From: a virus
DNA: 64,000 nt
Virus record (IMG/VR): IMGVR_UViG_3300032236_001391
Location: 1-64,000 of that record
Direction: 5' to 3' (one strand)
Shown here one piece after another: positions 1 through 9,832 of this stretch; positions within the stretch are counted from its first letter, which is position 1; each line of letters starts with the position of its first letter. A model generated the notes under the pieces. That model saw only the letters and a program-made list of their open reading frames with translations, did no database searches and was not told where the DNA came from. The position numbers and the translations under genes were made by a program.

Positions 1-2
1 AA

Positions 3-698
3 AGACATGCCAATAAAGCATTATCATACATGGGTAAGGTTAAAACCGCATTAGAAGCTCTTTCAGGACATGAAAAAGTATTAGAAGATAAACAAGCACA
101 AGTAGACGATAAAGAAGCTGACAAGCATTTAAAAACCATTGAAAAACATGTTGGTAAGGTAATTAAAGATCCTAGACATGTTAAGAATGTGATGAAGCAT
201 TTAAGCAAAGAAAAAGCAGTATATTTAAAGAACAAGATGAACGGTCAGATGGATGAAGAGAAAATAGCTCACGCTTTAATAAGAAAAGCTATTCACGAAG
301 GAGCTATTCCTGGAAAAAAAAAGTCTAGTTTAAAAGAAGAAGTTACTCCTGAAGGTATAGAAAAAAAAGCTAAGGAAATACAAAAACCATTTATTGATGG
401 TGGATTAGATAATGATTTTTATAATTTATTGAAAAATTTGGAAAAGCACGGTGAAAACGCAAGTGACTTTGATAATGACGATGCTAAACAAATTTATATG
501 AATCATTATGAGGGATACAATTATAAAAATATGATAGATCTTGTAAAGAAATTACATAAAATGGGAAAAGTATCTGAATATTTTATAGAAGATTATGTAG
601 AAGAATTCCCAGGATTAGAAGACAAATCTAACTTAAAAGAAGAGCCTAGATTTGCTCAAGACGCACACAGAGGTGGCGGAATGGCAATATCTAGATAG
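3..698 (+). CDS. Partial CDS, charged protein of unknown function (5' end outside window)
   Basis: The reading frame is open to the left edge of the window, and the first internal Met (position 30) has no convincing leader, so the true start probably lies upstream. The product is rich in Lys and Glu and looks largely helical. Two similar short motifs, SSLKEEV near the middle and SNLKEEPR near the C-terminus, suggest a weak internal duplication. It ends just before a strong terminator and is followed by baseplate genes, so a virion or virion-assembly role is possible from context only. I do not recognise the family. Confidence 0.7.
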   Translation, partial: RHANKALSYMGKVKTALEALSGHEKVLEDKQAQVDDKEADKHLKTIEKHVGKVIKDPRHVKNVMKHLSKEKAVYLKNKMNGQMDEEKIAHALIRKAIHEGAIPGKKKSSLKEEVTPEGIEKKAKEIQKPFIDGGLDNDFYNLLKNLEKHGENASDFDNDDAKQIYMNHYEGYNYKNMIDLVKKLHKMGKVSEYFIEDYVEEFPGLEDKSNLKEEPRFAQDAHRGGGMAISR

Positions 699-747
699 TT
701 TTAACAATCAAATAAGCGCCCTGCTACCTTAGGAATAACCCAAAAGG

Positions 748-777
748 CCACATCTCTTAGACCGGATGTGGTTTTTT
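748..777 (+). terminator. Rho-independent terminator
   Basis: A perfect 7-bp stem CCACATC/GATGTGG (748-754 and 765-771) is followed directly by six T residues. It separates the upstream partial gene from the baseplate operon. Confidence 0.85.
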
Positions 778-790
778 ATTTAAAAAAACC

Positions 791-810
791 TAACTTTGTA
801 TATTTATATA
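791..810 (+). promoter_or_regulatory. Candidate promoter region of the baseplate operon
   Basis: TAACTTTG (791-798) matches the Bacteroidota -7 element TAnnTTTG but lacks a good TTTG at -33. It overlaps the AT element TATTTATATA (801-810), which recurs upstream of many genes in this window and ends 15 nt before the next start codon. Either could be the real signal; the second may be a phage late element. Confidence 0.4.
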
Positions 811-825
811 TACAAAACATAGTTT

Positions 826-1590
826 ATGTCAGAAAATCAAGTTTTTAAAACCCCGACGCAACCATTAGACCTACCTTCAAAAGGTAAATTTTATCCAAAG
901 GATAATCCGTTAAGCTCCGGACAGATAGAACTCTATCTCCCAACAGCGATGCACGAAGACATTTTAACCAATCGAAATTTAATTCAACAAGGATTGGTGA
1001 TAGATAAGTTCCTACAAGCGATTATAGCCTCTAAAATCGACTATAATGATCTTTTAGTAGGTGATAAGAATGCTATCATGGTAGGTGCTAGAATATTAGC
1101 TTACGGTAGTAAATATTCATTTAAATATACTGATCCTTCTACTAAAGAAGTTGAGGATGTAACAGTGGATTTATCGCAGTTAAAAGAGAAAGAAATTGAT
1201 TGGGATCAAGTGACCGAAGGTTCAAATGAATTTGAATTTACTCTACCCACATCAAATGTGACTGTTACTTATAAAATTCTTTCACATAGAGATGAAAATA
1301 AAATTGAATCCGAACTAAAAGGTATTCAGAAAATAAGTAAGAATATGGCCGGAGAAGTTACAGTAAGGCTCGCTAATTCAATTACTTCAGTAAATGGTAA
1401 TAGAGATCCTAAAATTATTAGAGATTTCTCTAAAAACATGCCTATTAAAGATTCTCAGACGCTTCGTAAACAAATTAATTCAATGACACCAGATATCTTG
1501 ATGAAATTTGATTTTACAACTAATAGAGGGGAGGTAGTGGAGGGCCTTAGCATACCGATGACGGTTGACTTTTTTTGGCCTGACCTATGA
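826..1590 (+). CDS. Baseplate hub assembly protein, T4 gp26-like
   Basis: 254 aa. The N-terminus contains the phrase LDLPSKGKFYP followed by an ELYLPTAMHED-type segment, typical of the T4 gp26 / T4 baseplate protein family (PF12322), which helps assemble the central baseplate hub. The order hub-assembly gene, then a small overlapping gene, then a tape-measure-like gene matches T4-like tail modules. The start is the first Met after the AT-rich leader. The 3' end overlaps the next frame at a run of seven T (1570-1576), where a +1 slip would fuse the two products. Family assignment is from recalled motifs. Confidence 0.7.
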   Translation: MSENQVFKTPTQPLDLPSKGKFYPKDNPLSSGQIELYLPTAMHEDILTNRNLIQQGLVIDKFLQAIIASKIDYNDLLVGDKNAIMVGARILAYGSKYSFKYTDPSTKEVEDVTVDLSQLKEKEIDWDQVTEGSNEFEFTLPTSNVTVTYKILSHRDENKIESELKGIQKISKNMAGEVTVRLANSITSVNGNRDPKIIRDFSKNMPIKDSQTLRKQINSMTPDILMKFDFTTNRGEVVEGLSIPMTVDFFWPDL

Positions 1591-1849
1591 GTATAGAAAC
1601 CACATGTTCGATGAAATCCTATGGTTATCAATGAACACTAATGGTGGAATTAGCTACGAGATGGCATATCATATGCCTACGGCATATCGATTGATTAATA
1701 TAAAAAAGGTAGGAGATAAAATACAAGAACACAATGAACAAATAGAAAAAGCAAATAGTAAGGGTAAAACCATGACAATGGAAGATCTTACTAAACGAAA
1801 AGACTTCAAACCGGATTACGTTACAACTAAAGCCGCTAGTAAAAATTAG
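1565..1849 (+). CDS. Small tail/baseplate assembly protein overlapping gp26-like gene
   Basis: This frame overlaps the end of the gp26-like gene in the +1 frame. It can be read from TTG 1565, from ATG 1604, or as a frameshifted C-terminal extension produced at TTTTTTT (1570-1576). The sequence YRNHMFDEILWLSM, a segment ISYEMAYHMPTAYRLINIKKV and a lysine/glutamine-rich tail resemble the small chaperone-like partners of tail and baseplate assembly (T4 gp51 or tail assembly chaperone C-domains). No Shine-Dalgarno site precedes ATG 1604. Separate translation and frameshifting are both plausible. Confidence 0.6.
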   Translation: MTFFGLTYEYRNHMFDEILWLSMNTNGGISYEMAYHMPTAYRLINIKKVGDKIQEHNEQIEKANSKGKTMTMEDLTKRKDFKPDYVTTKAASKN

Positions 1850-1858
1850 TGGCTTTGA

Positions 1859-1868
1859 TATTTATATA
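1859..1868 (+). promoter_or_regulatory. TATTTATATA element upstream of tape-measure-like gene
   Basis: TATTTATATA lies within GATATTTATATATA, 12 nt before the start at 1881. It is one of several copies of the same element ahead of structural and other genes here. Confidence 0.35.
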
Positions 1869-1880
1869 TAAAGCTCAAAT

Positions 1881-4112
1881 ATGGCGGACCAAGATCCAGA
1901 TAATTTAATTAATGAAGATTCTATTAATAATGCTAAAAAACTTTCTAATGATGTAGAAGATATAAGAAGTGCATTATTCGACGCACATGATTATGCTAGA
2001 GATATGGCAAAGGAACTAAGACAGAGTAGTTCTAGTATTAATAAAATGTTTACTGATACTACTAAGATTAATTACGCTTTAGATGATTATCAAGCAGTTC
2101 TAAGTAGAATAGGTAATACGTATATTAGCCAAGGCTCTATTGAAAAAAAAATTATTCAAAATTCAGATATTAGAATACGCGCAGAAAAATCGATTTTAGA
2201 AATCACTAAAAAGATCGCTGACAAAGAACAAGAACTAGATACATTAAATGGTAAAACTTCAAAAAAAGCTAAGGTACAAATAGAGAACATTACCAATCAA
2301 CTGACTCCTTTGAAAGCTATTCTAGAAACGATAAATAAACAAATAGCTAGCCTCGATGCCACGGATAAGGGATATAAAGACGTCCTAAAAGATTTAGATA
2401 AGTATAATGATAAAGCACATGATGCCACAATTAATGCATTAGCTCTTAAAAGAATATTATCATCGATTGCTAGTATTCCTATTATAGGACCATTGTTAGA
2501 TTGGCAACGTATTTCAGATAAAATATTTGGTGAAGGCGGTAGTAACGCAAAAGGTATTGCTGAATTAAAAAAACAAGTAAAGGATTTATTAAATAATACT
2601 CTTGTTCGAGGCTTAATAGGTTTATATGCTTTAGAAAAAATATATGATTTATTTAAAGGATATGTAAAAGTTCTTGCAGAAGTAGATAAAGGTGTTACAT
2701 CTTTATCTAATAATATAGGAATGTCAAAAGCTGCGGGAGATGAACTTTACGACACATTCGGTGATATATCTTGGGATACTATATGGGGTAGTAAAGGATT
2801 AATAGCAGGATTAGATAGTTCTTTCATGTCTATTCGAAATATGGTCAATGCGTCTAATGAATTGCAAGATTCATTAGGAACTAACACATTGATGACTGAG
2901 GATAGAATTGAAAGCGAAATTTTGCTTACTAAGCAAATGAAAATGAGCAATGAAGAAGCAGCTGGTTTCCAAAGACTATCTGCTATATCCGGAAAAACAG
3001 TATCTGGTATTCTTCAAACTACTATTAAACAAAATACAGCAGGTCTTTCATATAAGAAAATATTAAAAGAGGTTTCGGAAGTGAGTGCTGAATTATCAAT
3101 GAGATTAGGTAATGATCCAGAAAAAATAGCTAAAGCGGTAGTTCAAGCTAATAAATTGGGTTTATCATTGGAGAGCACTCGTAAAATATCTGATAGTTTA
3201 CTTAATTTCGAATCGTCAATTGAAGGTGAATTAGAAGCTGAATTGTTATTAGGTAAACGATTTAATTTTGAAAAAGCTAGAGAATTAGCTTTAATGGGGA
3301 AATCGTCCGAAGCTGCTGCTGATTTATTAGGACAGATTGGCGGTATTAACGAATTGGAGAAGATGAATGTTATTCAACGTGAAAGAGTAGCCAATGCAAT
3401 TGGTTTGTCTGCCGATGAATTATCTAAAGCGGCAATACAAGAACAAGTTTTGAAACAATTGAATTTAGAAAATGTTGATGCATTAAAAGAAAGAGTAAAA
3501 ATTCTTCAACAACACAATGACTATACTGGCATTGCAGCATTAGAACAAGAAGCCGCTAAAGTTAGAGGAGGAGATATTTTAGTTCAAGACATAGCTAAAG
3601 CATCTGCAGCAGATAAATATGCACAAACAATGGAGAAATTAGAAGATATTTTAGCAAATATATTAGCTCACTCAACGGCTTTGAAAGTAGCATTTGTTGC
3701 CTTAGCTGCTGTGGCTGCAGGAATCGCAGCTTCTATGGTAGCCGCAGCGGTTGCGTCTATAATTGCAACAGGAGGAGTATCAGCTCTAACGGCGGGTATT
3801 GGAATCGGTGCATTGACTTTAGCTGCAGGTGGGGCTGCTATGTACGCAGTAAGCGATTCAGTCATATCTCCCTCAGGTCAAGTGATGATATCTACACCAA
3901 AAGGTGGAATTATCCCAGATAAAAACGATTCTATTATAACAACAACTAATCCTCAAGGATTATTAAACGGTGGAAATAACAACGATGGAATGGCATCGGT
4001 TGCTCAAGAAATAAAGAATTTACACCAAACAATTAGTAGAGGTGGTAATGTCTATATTGATTCAGTTAGATCGGGTATGGCGTATGGTATGAGTTATAAT
4101 TCTTATGCATAA
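1881..4112 (+). CDS. Tape-measure / tail-length protein (T4 gp29 position)
   Basis: 743 aa. Roughly residues 10-190 are heptad-like and charged (coiled coil), followed by a mixed helical middle. Residues about 595-660 form a long Ala/Gly/Val-rich hydrophobic stretch that could span membrane. The C-terminus has a short beta-like segment (SPSGQVMISTPKGGIIPDK) and a Gly/Asn-rich linker. This layout and its place after the gp26-like pair fit the protein that sets tail length and may enter the host membrane at injection. It is shorter than most tape measures but longer than T4 gp29 (590 aa). Confidence 0.6.
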   Translation: MADQDPDNLINEDSINNAKKLSNDVEDIRSALFDAHDYARDMAKELRQSSSSINKMFTDTTKINYALDDYQAVLSRIGNTYISQGSIEKKIIQNSDIRIRAEKSILEITKKIADKEQELDTLNGKTSKKAKVQIENITNQLTPLKAILETINKQIASLDATDKGYKDVLKDLDKYNDKAHDATINALALKRILSSIASIPIIGPLLDWQRISDKIFGEGGSNAKGIAELKKQVKDLLNNTLVRGLIGLYALEKIYDLFKGYVKVLAEVDKGVTSLSNNIGMSKAAGDELYDTFGDISWDTIWGSKGLIAGLDSSFMSIRNMVNASNELQDSLGTNTLMTEDRIESEILLTKQMKMSNEEAAGFQRLSAISGKTVSGILQTTIKQNTAGLSYKKILKEVSEVSAELSMRLGNDPEKIAKAVVQANKLGLSLESTRKISDSLLNFESSIEGELEAELLLGKRFNFEKARELALMGKSSEAAADLLGQIGGINELEKMNVIQRERVANAIGLSADELSKAAIQEQVLKQLNLENVDALKERVKILQQHNDYTGIAALEQEAAKVRGGDILVQDIAKASAADKYAQTMEKLEDILANILAHSTALKVAFVALAAVAAGIAASMVAAAVASIIATGGVSALTAGIGIGALTLAAGGAAMYAVSDSVISPSGQVMISTPKGGIIPDKNDSIITTTNPQGLLNGGNNNDGMASVAQEIKNLHQTISRGGNVYIDSVRSGMAYGMSYNSYA

Positions 4113-4114
4113 TC

Positions 4115-4124
4115 TATTTATATA
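4115..4124 (+). promoter_or_regulatory. TATTTATATA element upstream of baseplate gene
   Basis: A copy of the recurrent AT element, 10 nt before ATG 4135, starting just after the tape-measure-like stop codon. Confidence 0.35.
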
Positions 4125-4134
4125 AAACGAGAAA

Positions 4135-5922
4135 ATGCCCACATTAGCGGATTTAGCAAATAATTTACCAAATTATCAGTATTATAGCGGAATAGGAAAC
4201 TTTAATGCTAATAAATTACCGGCAGATAGCGGGCAATTTATAGTTAAAAAGCCTGGTGAGAAATGGAATTTAGGTGTATCGGATACCCTAACTCCATTTG
4301 GTATTGTTACAACTGTTAATAGAACACTATCTGATGTTAGTCGTATAAGCCAATTTATGTATACGACTCCTCAAGGTGTAATGTTTTTAGCTAAACAAAC
4401 CGGTTTACAGCTGACTAATCCTGAATTAGAACATGATGGCGAGGCCTTGCCTACTAATAAACCCCAAACAGGACAAGGGTTTTTTGGAAATGTGTCTAAC
4501 TCAATTTCTAATTTTGCTAATAAAGCAAGTAATGATTATGGCCCAACAAGAATTTATAATCCGTTAGGAACGAATACACTTGCTGAAGTTGGTGTTGTTG
4601 CTTCTGGTATAAGATTCACAAAACACGGATTGGTTCCCGACTTGAATACTAATAAAAATGCGTATAGTGATTATATCCTTAAAAAGGACAAAGATAGTAA
4701 CAATAGATTATCCGGTCTTATAAAAAAAGTATCAGATCCTAATTTTACAAATGGTATTCTAATTTCTTATAAAGGAGGACCCGGTTCTGCATTTGGTATA
4801 GGAAATACAAATATCAAAAAAGCAAATACAAATGATAGACCATCTGCGATGATTTTGACTTCAGTGGATGATGGTCGTGGTGAATATTATTCGTCAATAC
4901 CATTTAATAGTATTATTAATATTAAAGATTCTATACTAACAATAGATAAGAAAAATTATGATATAGGTAATAATCGAGATTTTAGAAAAATAAAAAAAGA
5001 TAATACGCCATTTGGTTATTCGTTAACTTTACCATCATCCGATTATCAAAAACTTAACCTAGAAACAAGAATAGGTATAGCAAGATCAAGAACAAGATTG
5101 GAAAATCAAACGGCTAAAGGTGATTATTCTGTAGACATATCAGGATCATCTGATCATTTGAATAGAATAAGTTTATTTTATGCTGAAAATGTAGATGCTG
5201 AAAATGTATCCAACCAATTAGATATTAATAATGAAGTAATAGGAAAAAGAAATGATTTAATAAAATTCCGTATTAAATCATATGATAATAATTCTAATAG
5301 TACGGGTGGAGTATATATGATATTTAGAGCATATTTAAGTAATATAAAGAGATCCATGAATGCTAAATGGAATCCTTACAATTATGTCGGTAGAGGTGAA
5401 AGTTTTTATTTATATGATGGATTTACAGAATCCATATCTTTTCAATTCACTATTATGGCATCAAGTAGAGGCGAGATGAAACCTTTATATCAAAAGTTGA
5501 ATTACTTAATGTCTACTTTAGCACCTGATTATAATTCGAATAACAGAATGAGAGGAAATATATCTGAGTTAACTATTGGTGATTTTGTTAAATATCAACC
5601 CGGAATTATAACCAATTTAGATATAGCAATAGACGAAGATACCAATTGGGAGATCGCATTATCAGAACCATTAGGTACAGAGCAAAGAGATGCGGATATG
5701 CACGAATTACCACATATGCTTAAATGCAGCATGACATTTATTCCTATTTATAATTTCTTACCAAGAAAATCTTCAGAAGCACCATTTATAGGTATCAATG
5801 ATAATGAAAATAAAGGAAAAGGAAAAGACTGGACTAAGCATGATACCGGTAAAAAAACTTCTAATAATGATCCTATATATGCCGGAAATGATACGGATTT
5901 AAAAAATCTTACATCTAAATAA
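4135..5922 (+). CDS. Baseplate/tail tube structural protein (unassigned)
   Basis: 595 aa, Asn/Ser-rich and without signal peptide or membrane segment. The N-terminal part carries GVSDTLTPFGIVTTVNRT and SRISQFMYTTPQGVMFLAKQ; the C-terminal part is rich in beta-strand-like segments and ends in a polar tail after FIPIYNFLPRK. It lies between a tape-measure-like gene and a gp53-like gene, where T4 keeps its tube-cap and baseplate-plug genes (gp48, gp54), so a tube-cap or inner baseplate role is inferred from position. No motif settles which one. Confidence 0.55.
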   Translation: MPTLADLANNLPNYQYYSGIGNFNANKLPADSGQFIVKKPGEKWNLGVSDTLTPFGIVTTVNRTLSDVSRISQFMYTTPQGVMFLAKQTGLQLTNPELEHDGEALPTNKPQTGQGFFGNVSNSISNFANKASNDYGPTRIYNPLGTNTLAEVGVVASGIRFTKHGLVPDLNTNKNAYSDYILKKDKDSNNRLSGLIKKVSDPNFTNGILISYKGGPGSAFGIGNTNIKKANTNDRPSAMILTSVDDGRGEYYSSIPFNSIINIKDSILTIDKKNYDIGNNRDFRKIKKDNTPFGYSLTLPSSDYQKLNLETRIGIARSRTRLENQTAKGDYSVDISGSSDHLNRISLFYAENVDAENVSNQLDINNEVIGKRNDLIKFRIKSYDNNSNSTGGVYMIFRAYLSNIKRSMNAKWNPYNYVGRGESFYLYDGFTESISFQFTIMASSRGEMKPLYQKLNYLMSTLAPDYNSNNRMRGNISELTIGDFVKYQPGIITNLDIAIDEDTNWEIALSEPLGTEQRDADMHELPHMLKCSMTFIPIYNFLPRKSSEAPFIGINDNENKGKGKDWTKHDTGKKTSNNDPIYAGNDTDLKNLTSK

Positions 5923-5924
5923 AA

Positions 5925-6224
5925 ATGAGATACGATAATATAAAAGTTCTAACTGATTCTGATACTAAAATAAAATATTTAAGGGGCGTAAAATACCCTT
6001 CAATAGATTATGATAATAATGATATTTACGTTATAACTAATATTGGTGATAGATTAGATTTATTAGCCAATGAATATTACGGAAATATAGATTTCTATTG
6101 GATGATATTAGTCGCCAATAATTTGCCAGGAGATAGTATATTTGTGGCTCCAAATTTACAATTGAGGATTCCGGTTAATACCACCAAGATATTGCAGGAT
6201 TTCGATTTATTAAATGAAATATAA
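5925..6224 (+). CDS. Baseplate wedge protein, T4 gp53-like
   Basis: 99 aa. The core segment DRLDLLANEYYGNIDFYWMI and a following NNLPGDSIFVAP loop are characteristic of gp53-type wedge proteins, which contain a LysM-like fold and join wedges around the hub. The gene starts 2 nt after the previous stop and is followed 13 nt later by the hub-like gene, so it is almost certainly co-transcribed. T4 gp53 is longer (196 aa), so this is the minimal LysM-like form seen in many myoviruses. Confidence 0.7.
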   Translation: MRYDNIKVLTDSDTKIKYLRGVKYPSIDYDNNDIYVITNIGDRLDLLANEYYGNIDFYWMILVANNLPGDSIFVAPNLQLRIPVNTTKILQDFDLLNEI

Positions 6225-6237
6225 AAGTTACATATAG

Positions 6238-9200
6238 ATGTCCATATTTAAATCCTCATTTAAACCTTTTGTTAGAAATCAAATAACAGCTAGGCAAGAT
6301 TTAGTTAATTCTAGAGGAACTAGACCCCTAGATTTACAAAAATACGTCTCAGCTAAATCTCCATGGGTTAAAATGACTTCTTTTGTTGATTACGCTAACC
6401 CTAAAAAAAATGGTAATCCCGATTCTACATTAGCACAAAAATATATCTTATGTGGAGGAACATTATATCCAGATTGGAACGATCCTGATAAAATACAATA
6501 TACATTGAGATCTGGTATTAACGCTAAAGGATCTGCATATGGAACCGATTTAGGATACGCAGGACATGATAAAACACCAAAAAACGGTCAACAATACGGT
6601 ATAAGACCAATGCCGGGAATTAGTGACGTTGACATAAAATCTAAAAGTGCTTACGGATCATTGAGAGAAGCCGTCGTAAAGTTTTATGCCTGGGATGTCA
6701 ATCAGTTAGAAGACTTATTGATTCTTTTTATGAGGCCGGGATATCAAGTACTATTAGAATGGGGTTGGTCGATGTACATCGATTCGGAAAATAAAGGAAA
6801 TATAAAATCTTTTGATGGAAATACAATAAACTGTTTTAGAGATAATATTACACAAGATTTCATATACGATAAAATAGAAGAATTACAAAAAAAGTATTCG
6901 GGTAACTATGAAGCTATGCTAGGTGTGATACGAAATTACGAAACTTCTGTATTGCCAAATGGCGGATTTGAGTGCGCAGTTACACTAATCAGTATCGGAG
7001 ATGTTATAGATAGTCTAAGAATGAATACTGAAAATGGTCAGATAAATAATTCAACAGACGAATCTAAGAAATTGCAGGATGAATTCGAGATATATCTAAG
7101 ATCTTTCTGTCAATCTGCAGATTCATTAGATTATATAATGCAACCTTTTATTAAAGAGATTAGACAAAGCGCGGAAGACATTAATATTTATCATTCTAAT
7201 GAAAAACAAAAAAATATTAAAATTGATACTAATATTTATATCAGCGATTTAAGTTCTGATATTTCTACTAATATTAAGGCTCCTGTAACCGGAAATAATA
7301 ACGGATCAACTTTAAACGAAAATACAGATATGCCCGGTGATGCGGCATATTCATATTATATGCAATTTGCATATTTTATTCATTTCTTGAATAGCCAAAA
7401 AAATTTATATTTTAATGATAAGGATAAATTATTAAATTTAGAAATACCTTTACCTTATTCTTCTAGTTTAAATGAACCTGTAACCAAAAAAAATTTTGGA
7501 AATGGATTGTGCTTAGGCTCTTATGATTCTGTTACTATAGATAATACATGCTGTTTAATACAGAATCCAAATTCTAAAGTATTATCAAAGAATGGATTTG
7601 TACATCCGTATTTATATAATACGTCTATCAACATTACGATAAATAATACTGTACCGATTGCTCCTGCAATCCCTGTAAATTCATTTTCAAATGGTTTTTT
7701 GCCACCCAATATATCAACTAATCCTGTACCACATATACTAGCTAATGCTACTATGAATGATTATCTATACGAAGATACTAATCTAGGAATAATAGGTAAT
7801 GTATATGTCAATATAGGTAAGATGATTGATTTGTATAAAAGCGAAATACAAAATAATAATGGATTTGCATATCTTGGTAAATTTATTAAAAGAATATTAA
7901 AAGATATTCAATTTACTCTAGGCTCTATAAATGATTTTGATATATCTGTTCAAGAAAATAGAATGATTATCATAGATAAACATTATGTGGAACCCCCATC
8001 AGATACAAGAAAAGAAGAAAAATTTCAGATAAACATTTTAGGAACCGATAGTATTGTTAGAAATGAAAAAATAATTTCAAAAATATTTCCTTCTCAAGCT
8101 ACTATAATAGCAATAGCGGCTCAGAGCAGAGAAAATGTTGCATCATTACAAAGTTCTACATATACACAGATGAATGCCGGACTTAGAAATAGATTATTAT
8201 CTTCATCCGATTTATCTTCTTATGCAAACGAGATATCTGATTTGCAAAAAGAAAAAGACAAAATCTTTAATAATAATATGGTATCTTTAGTTGAATATAT
8301 AAATGATACTGTATTGAAAGGATCAATTATAATAAATAAAAAACCTAATTTATCTGCTATTAATACGTTTTTAAATAATTTTTTAGTTAAATATGATAAT
8401 GCAACAAACTATAGAGCCATTGTTCCAGTTTCATTGGATATAACAATAGACGGAATAAGCGGAATAACAATAGGAGAAATATTTAGAATAAACAACGATA
8501 TACTACCAAGAGAATACGGCGATAAAGGAATAGGTTTTATAGTTACAAGAATTTCTCATAAAATAACAAGACCCGATTGGACAACAACATTGGAAACACA
8601 ATTTTGTTTATTGGATCAGGATGTTAGACAAAGTGAATTGTATAAAAATCAAATTGAAGCAAAAAACAAAATAAATGAAACTATAAATAAAAATAAGAAG
8701 GATTTAAGAGCAGCAATAGCTTTGTATAATTTACTAGCAAGTTATTTTGTCGATTTAGTATCAGCTAGATATAAAATTGCTTTTGATTCATTTAGTAAAG
8801 GTTCTTTTATAATAACTTATAAAGAAAGCTCTTCAAAAAAACATCTAAAAGCTAGATTAGACGAGAGAGATCTAAATTTTGATGGTGAAAATGTAACAGT
8901 AGAAAGTTTTTTAAAAGAAGTTGCTTTACAGAGTGAAAAATCATATTCCGTCTCTCCAGTATTAGCAGTCGATTTATATAATACCAGACCTTATAAAGAG
9001 AATGGAACATTATTCTTTCAGGATAGAAAAATAATAGTTTCAAGTACGGATATAGAAATATTACAATCTACTAAGTTTTATAAACAGATGGCAGAATTAT
9101 CAAGTGACATTAAAAAAACATTTGATACAAATTTAAATGAAATAAAAAATCAAAATAAGACAATATTTCCTTTAATAAACTCAGATTTATCTATCACTGA

Positions 9201-9249
9201 ATATGGACAGTTAAATATAATATATTTTTCAAATTTAATATCTTTTTAA
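6238..9249 (+). CDS. Large baseplate hub protein (gp27/hub-like)
   Basis: 1003 aa, with no signal peptide. An N-terminal region (SLREAVVKFYAWDVNQLEDL then LEWGWSMYID) leads into a long Asn-rich middle. Around residues 735-800 the sequence DGISGITIGEIFRIN, followed by GFIVTRISHKITRPDWTT, resembles the last barrel of hub proteins related to T4 gp27 and PBSX XkdQ. The C-terminal 180 residues are charged and helical. I infer a central hub protein that holds the puncturing device, possibly fused to extra domains. No lysozyme or peptidase motif was found. Confidence 0.55.
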   Translation: MSIFKSSFKPFVRNQITARQDLVNSRGTRPLDLQKYVSAKSPWVKMTSFVDYANPKKNGNPDSTLAQKYILCGGTLYPDWNDPDKIQYTLRSGINAKGSAYGTDLGYAGHDKTPKNGQQYGIRPMPGISDVDIKSKSAYGSLREAVVKFYAWDVNQLEDLLILFMRPGYQVLLEWGWSMYIDSENKGNIKSFDGNTINCFRDNITQDFIYDKIEELQKKYSGNYEAMLGVIRNYETSVLPNGGFECAVTLISIGDVIDSLRMNTENGQINNSTDESKKLQDEFEIYLRSFCQSADSLDYIMQPFIKEIRQSAEDINIYHSNEKQKNIKIDTNIYISDLSSDISTNIKAPVTGNNNGSTLNENTDMPGDAAYSYYMQFAYFIHFLNSQKNLYFNDKDKLLNLEIPLPYSSSLNEPVTKKNFGNGLCLGSYDSVTIDNTCCLIQNPNSKVLSKNGFVHPYLYNTSINITINNTVPIAPAIPVNSFSNGFLPPNISTNPVPHILANATMNDYLYEDTNLGIIGNVYVNIGKMIDLYKSEIQNNNGFAYLGKFIKRILKDIQFTLGSINDFDISVQENRMIIIDKHYVEPPSDTRKEEKFQINILGTDSIVRNEKIISKIFPSQATIIAIAAQSRENVASLQSSTYTQMNAGLRNRLLSSSDLSSYANEISDLQKEKDKIFNNNMVSLVEYINDTVLKGSIIINKKPNLSAINTFLNNFLVKYDNATNYRAIVPVSLDITIDGISGITIGEIFRINNDILPREYGDKGIGFIVTRISHKITRPDWTTTLETQFCLLDQDVRQSELYKNQIEAKNKINETINKNKKDLRAAIALYNLLASYFVDLVSARYKIAFDSFSKGSFIITYKESSSKKHLKARLDERDLNFDGENVTVESFLKEVALQSEKSYSVSPVLAVDLYNTRPYKENGTLFFQDRKIIVSSTDIEILQSTKFYKQMAELSSDIKKTFDTNLNEIKNQNKTIFPLINSDLSITEYGQLNIIYFSNLISF

Positions 9250-9279
9250 TAATCTATGTTCAAAAATGAATAATGAATA

Positions 9280-9801
9280 ATGTACTACCCAAAATCAGAA
9301 ATAACTCCTAACTTATCAACAAACGGAACAGAATTTGTTTACGTGAGTACAGGAAAACTGTATAAGGGGCCATATTATGCCACATCCGATGGTAAATTCT
9401 ATACTGGTGCCGAATACAGCCCCAACGCACAAGAAATAATTAAATCTTCTATAAAAAGCGTATCAAAATCATCTACGCCTATTAATTTTATACCTCAACC
9501 CTCATCTACCGATTACAATAATGGATTTTTTATCCGTTATGTAATAAAAAGAGTAAATAGTGGCATAGAAACTATAAAAGAAATAAATGAAACCGATTAT
9601 TATACCATAATTAGAAATCCTCTCTATAACGCTACACAGTTTAAATGGAAGTTAACGGGACCATTATACGATGATTTATCCAATCCTAACATGCCTGTTT
9701 ATGGAATAATAGATACAAATGAAAGAACGCTACAACAACAAGAGTATATTATCCCGGGTATTTCAAAATTTTTTGTAAACTTGGCTCAGTATTCTAAATA
9801 A
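9280..9801 (+). CDS. Probable baseplate-associated structural protein
   Basis: 173 aa, beta-rich and polar, starting MYYPKSEITPNLSTNG. It has Gly/Tyr-rich repeats near the N-terminus (KLYKGPYYATSDGKFYTGAEY), which resemble short beta-hairpin repeats. It closes the tail block and is followed by a promoter-like TATTTTTG (9807-9814). No known family recognised; the structural role is inferred from position only. Confidence 0.5.
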   Translation: MYYPKSEITPNLSTNGTEFVYVSTGKLYKGPYYATSDGKFYTGAEYSPNAQEIIKSSIKSVSKSSTPINFIPQPSSTDYNNGFFIRYVIKRVNSGIETIKEINETDYYTIIRNPLYNATQFKWKLTGPLYDDLSNPNMPVYGIIDTNERTLQQQEYIIPGISKFFVNLAQYSK

Positions 9802-9832
9802 TTGTATATTTTTGTAGCTAAAGGTTATAAAA

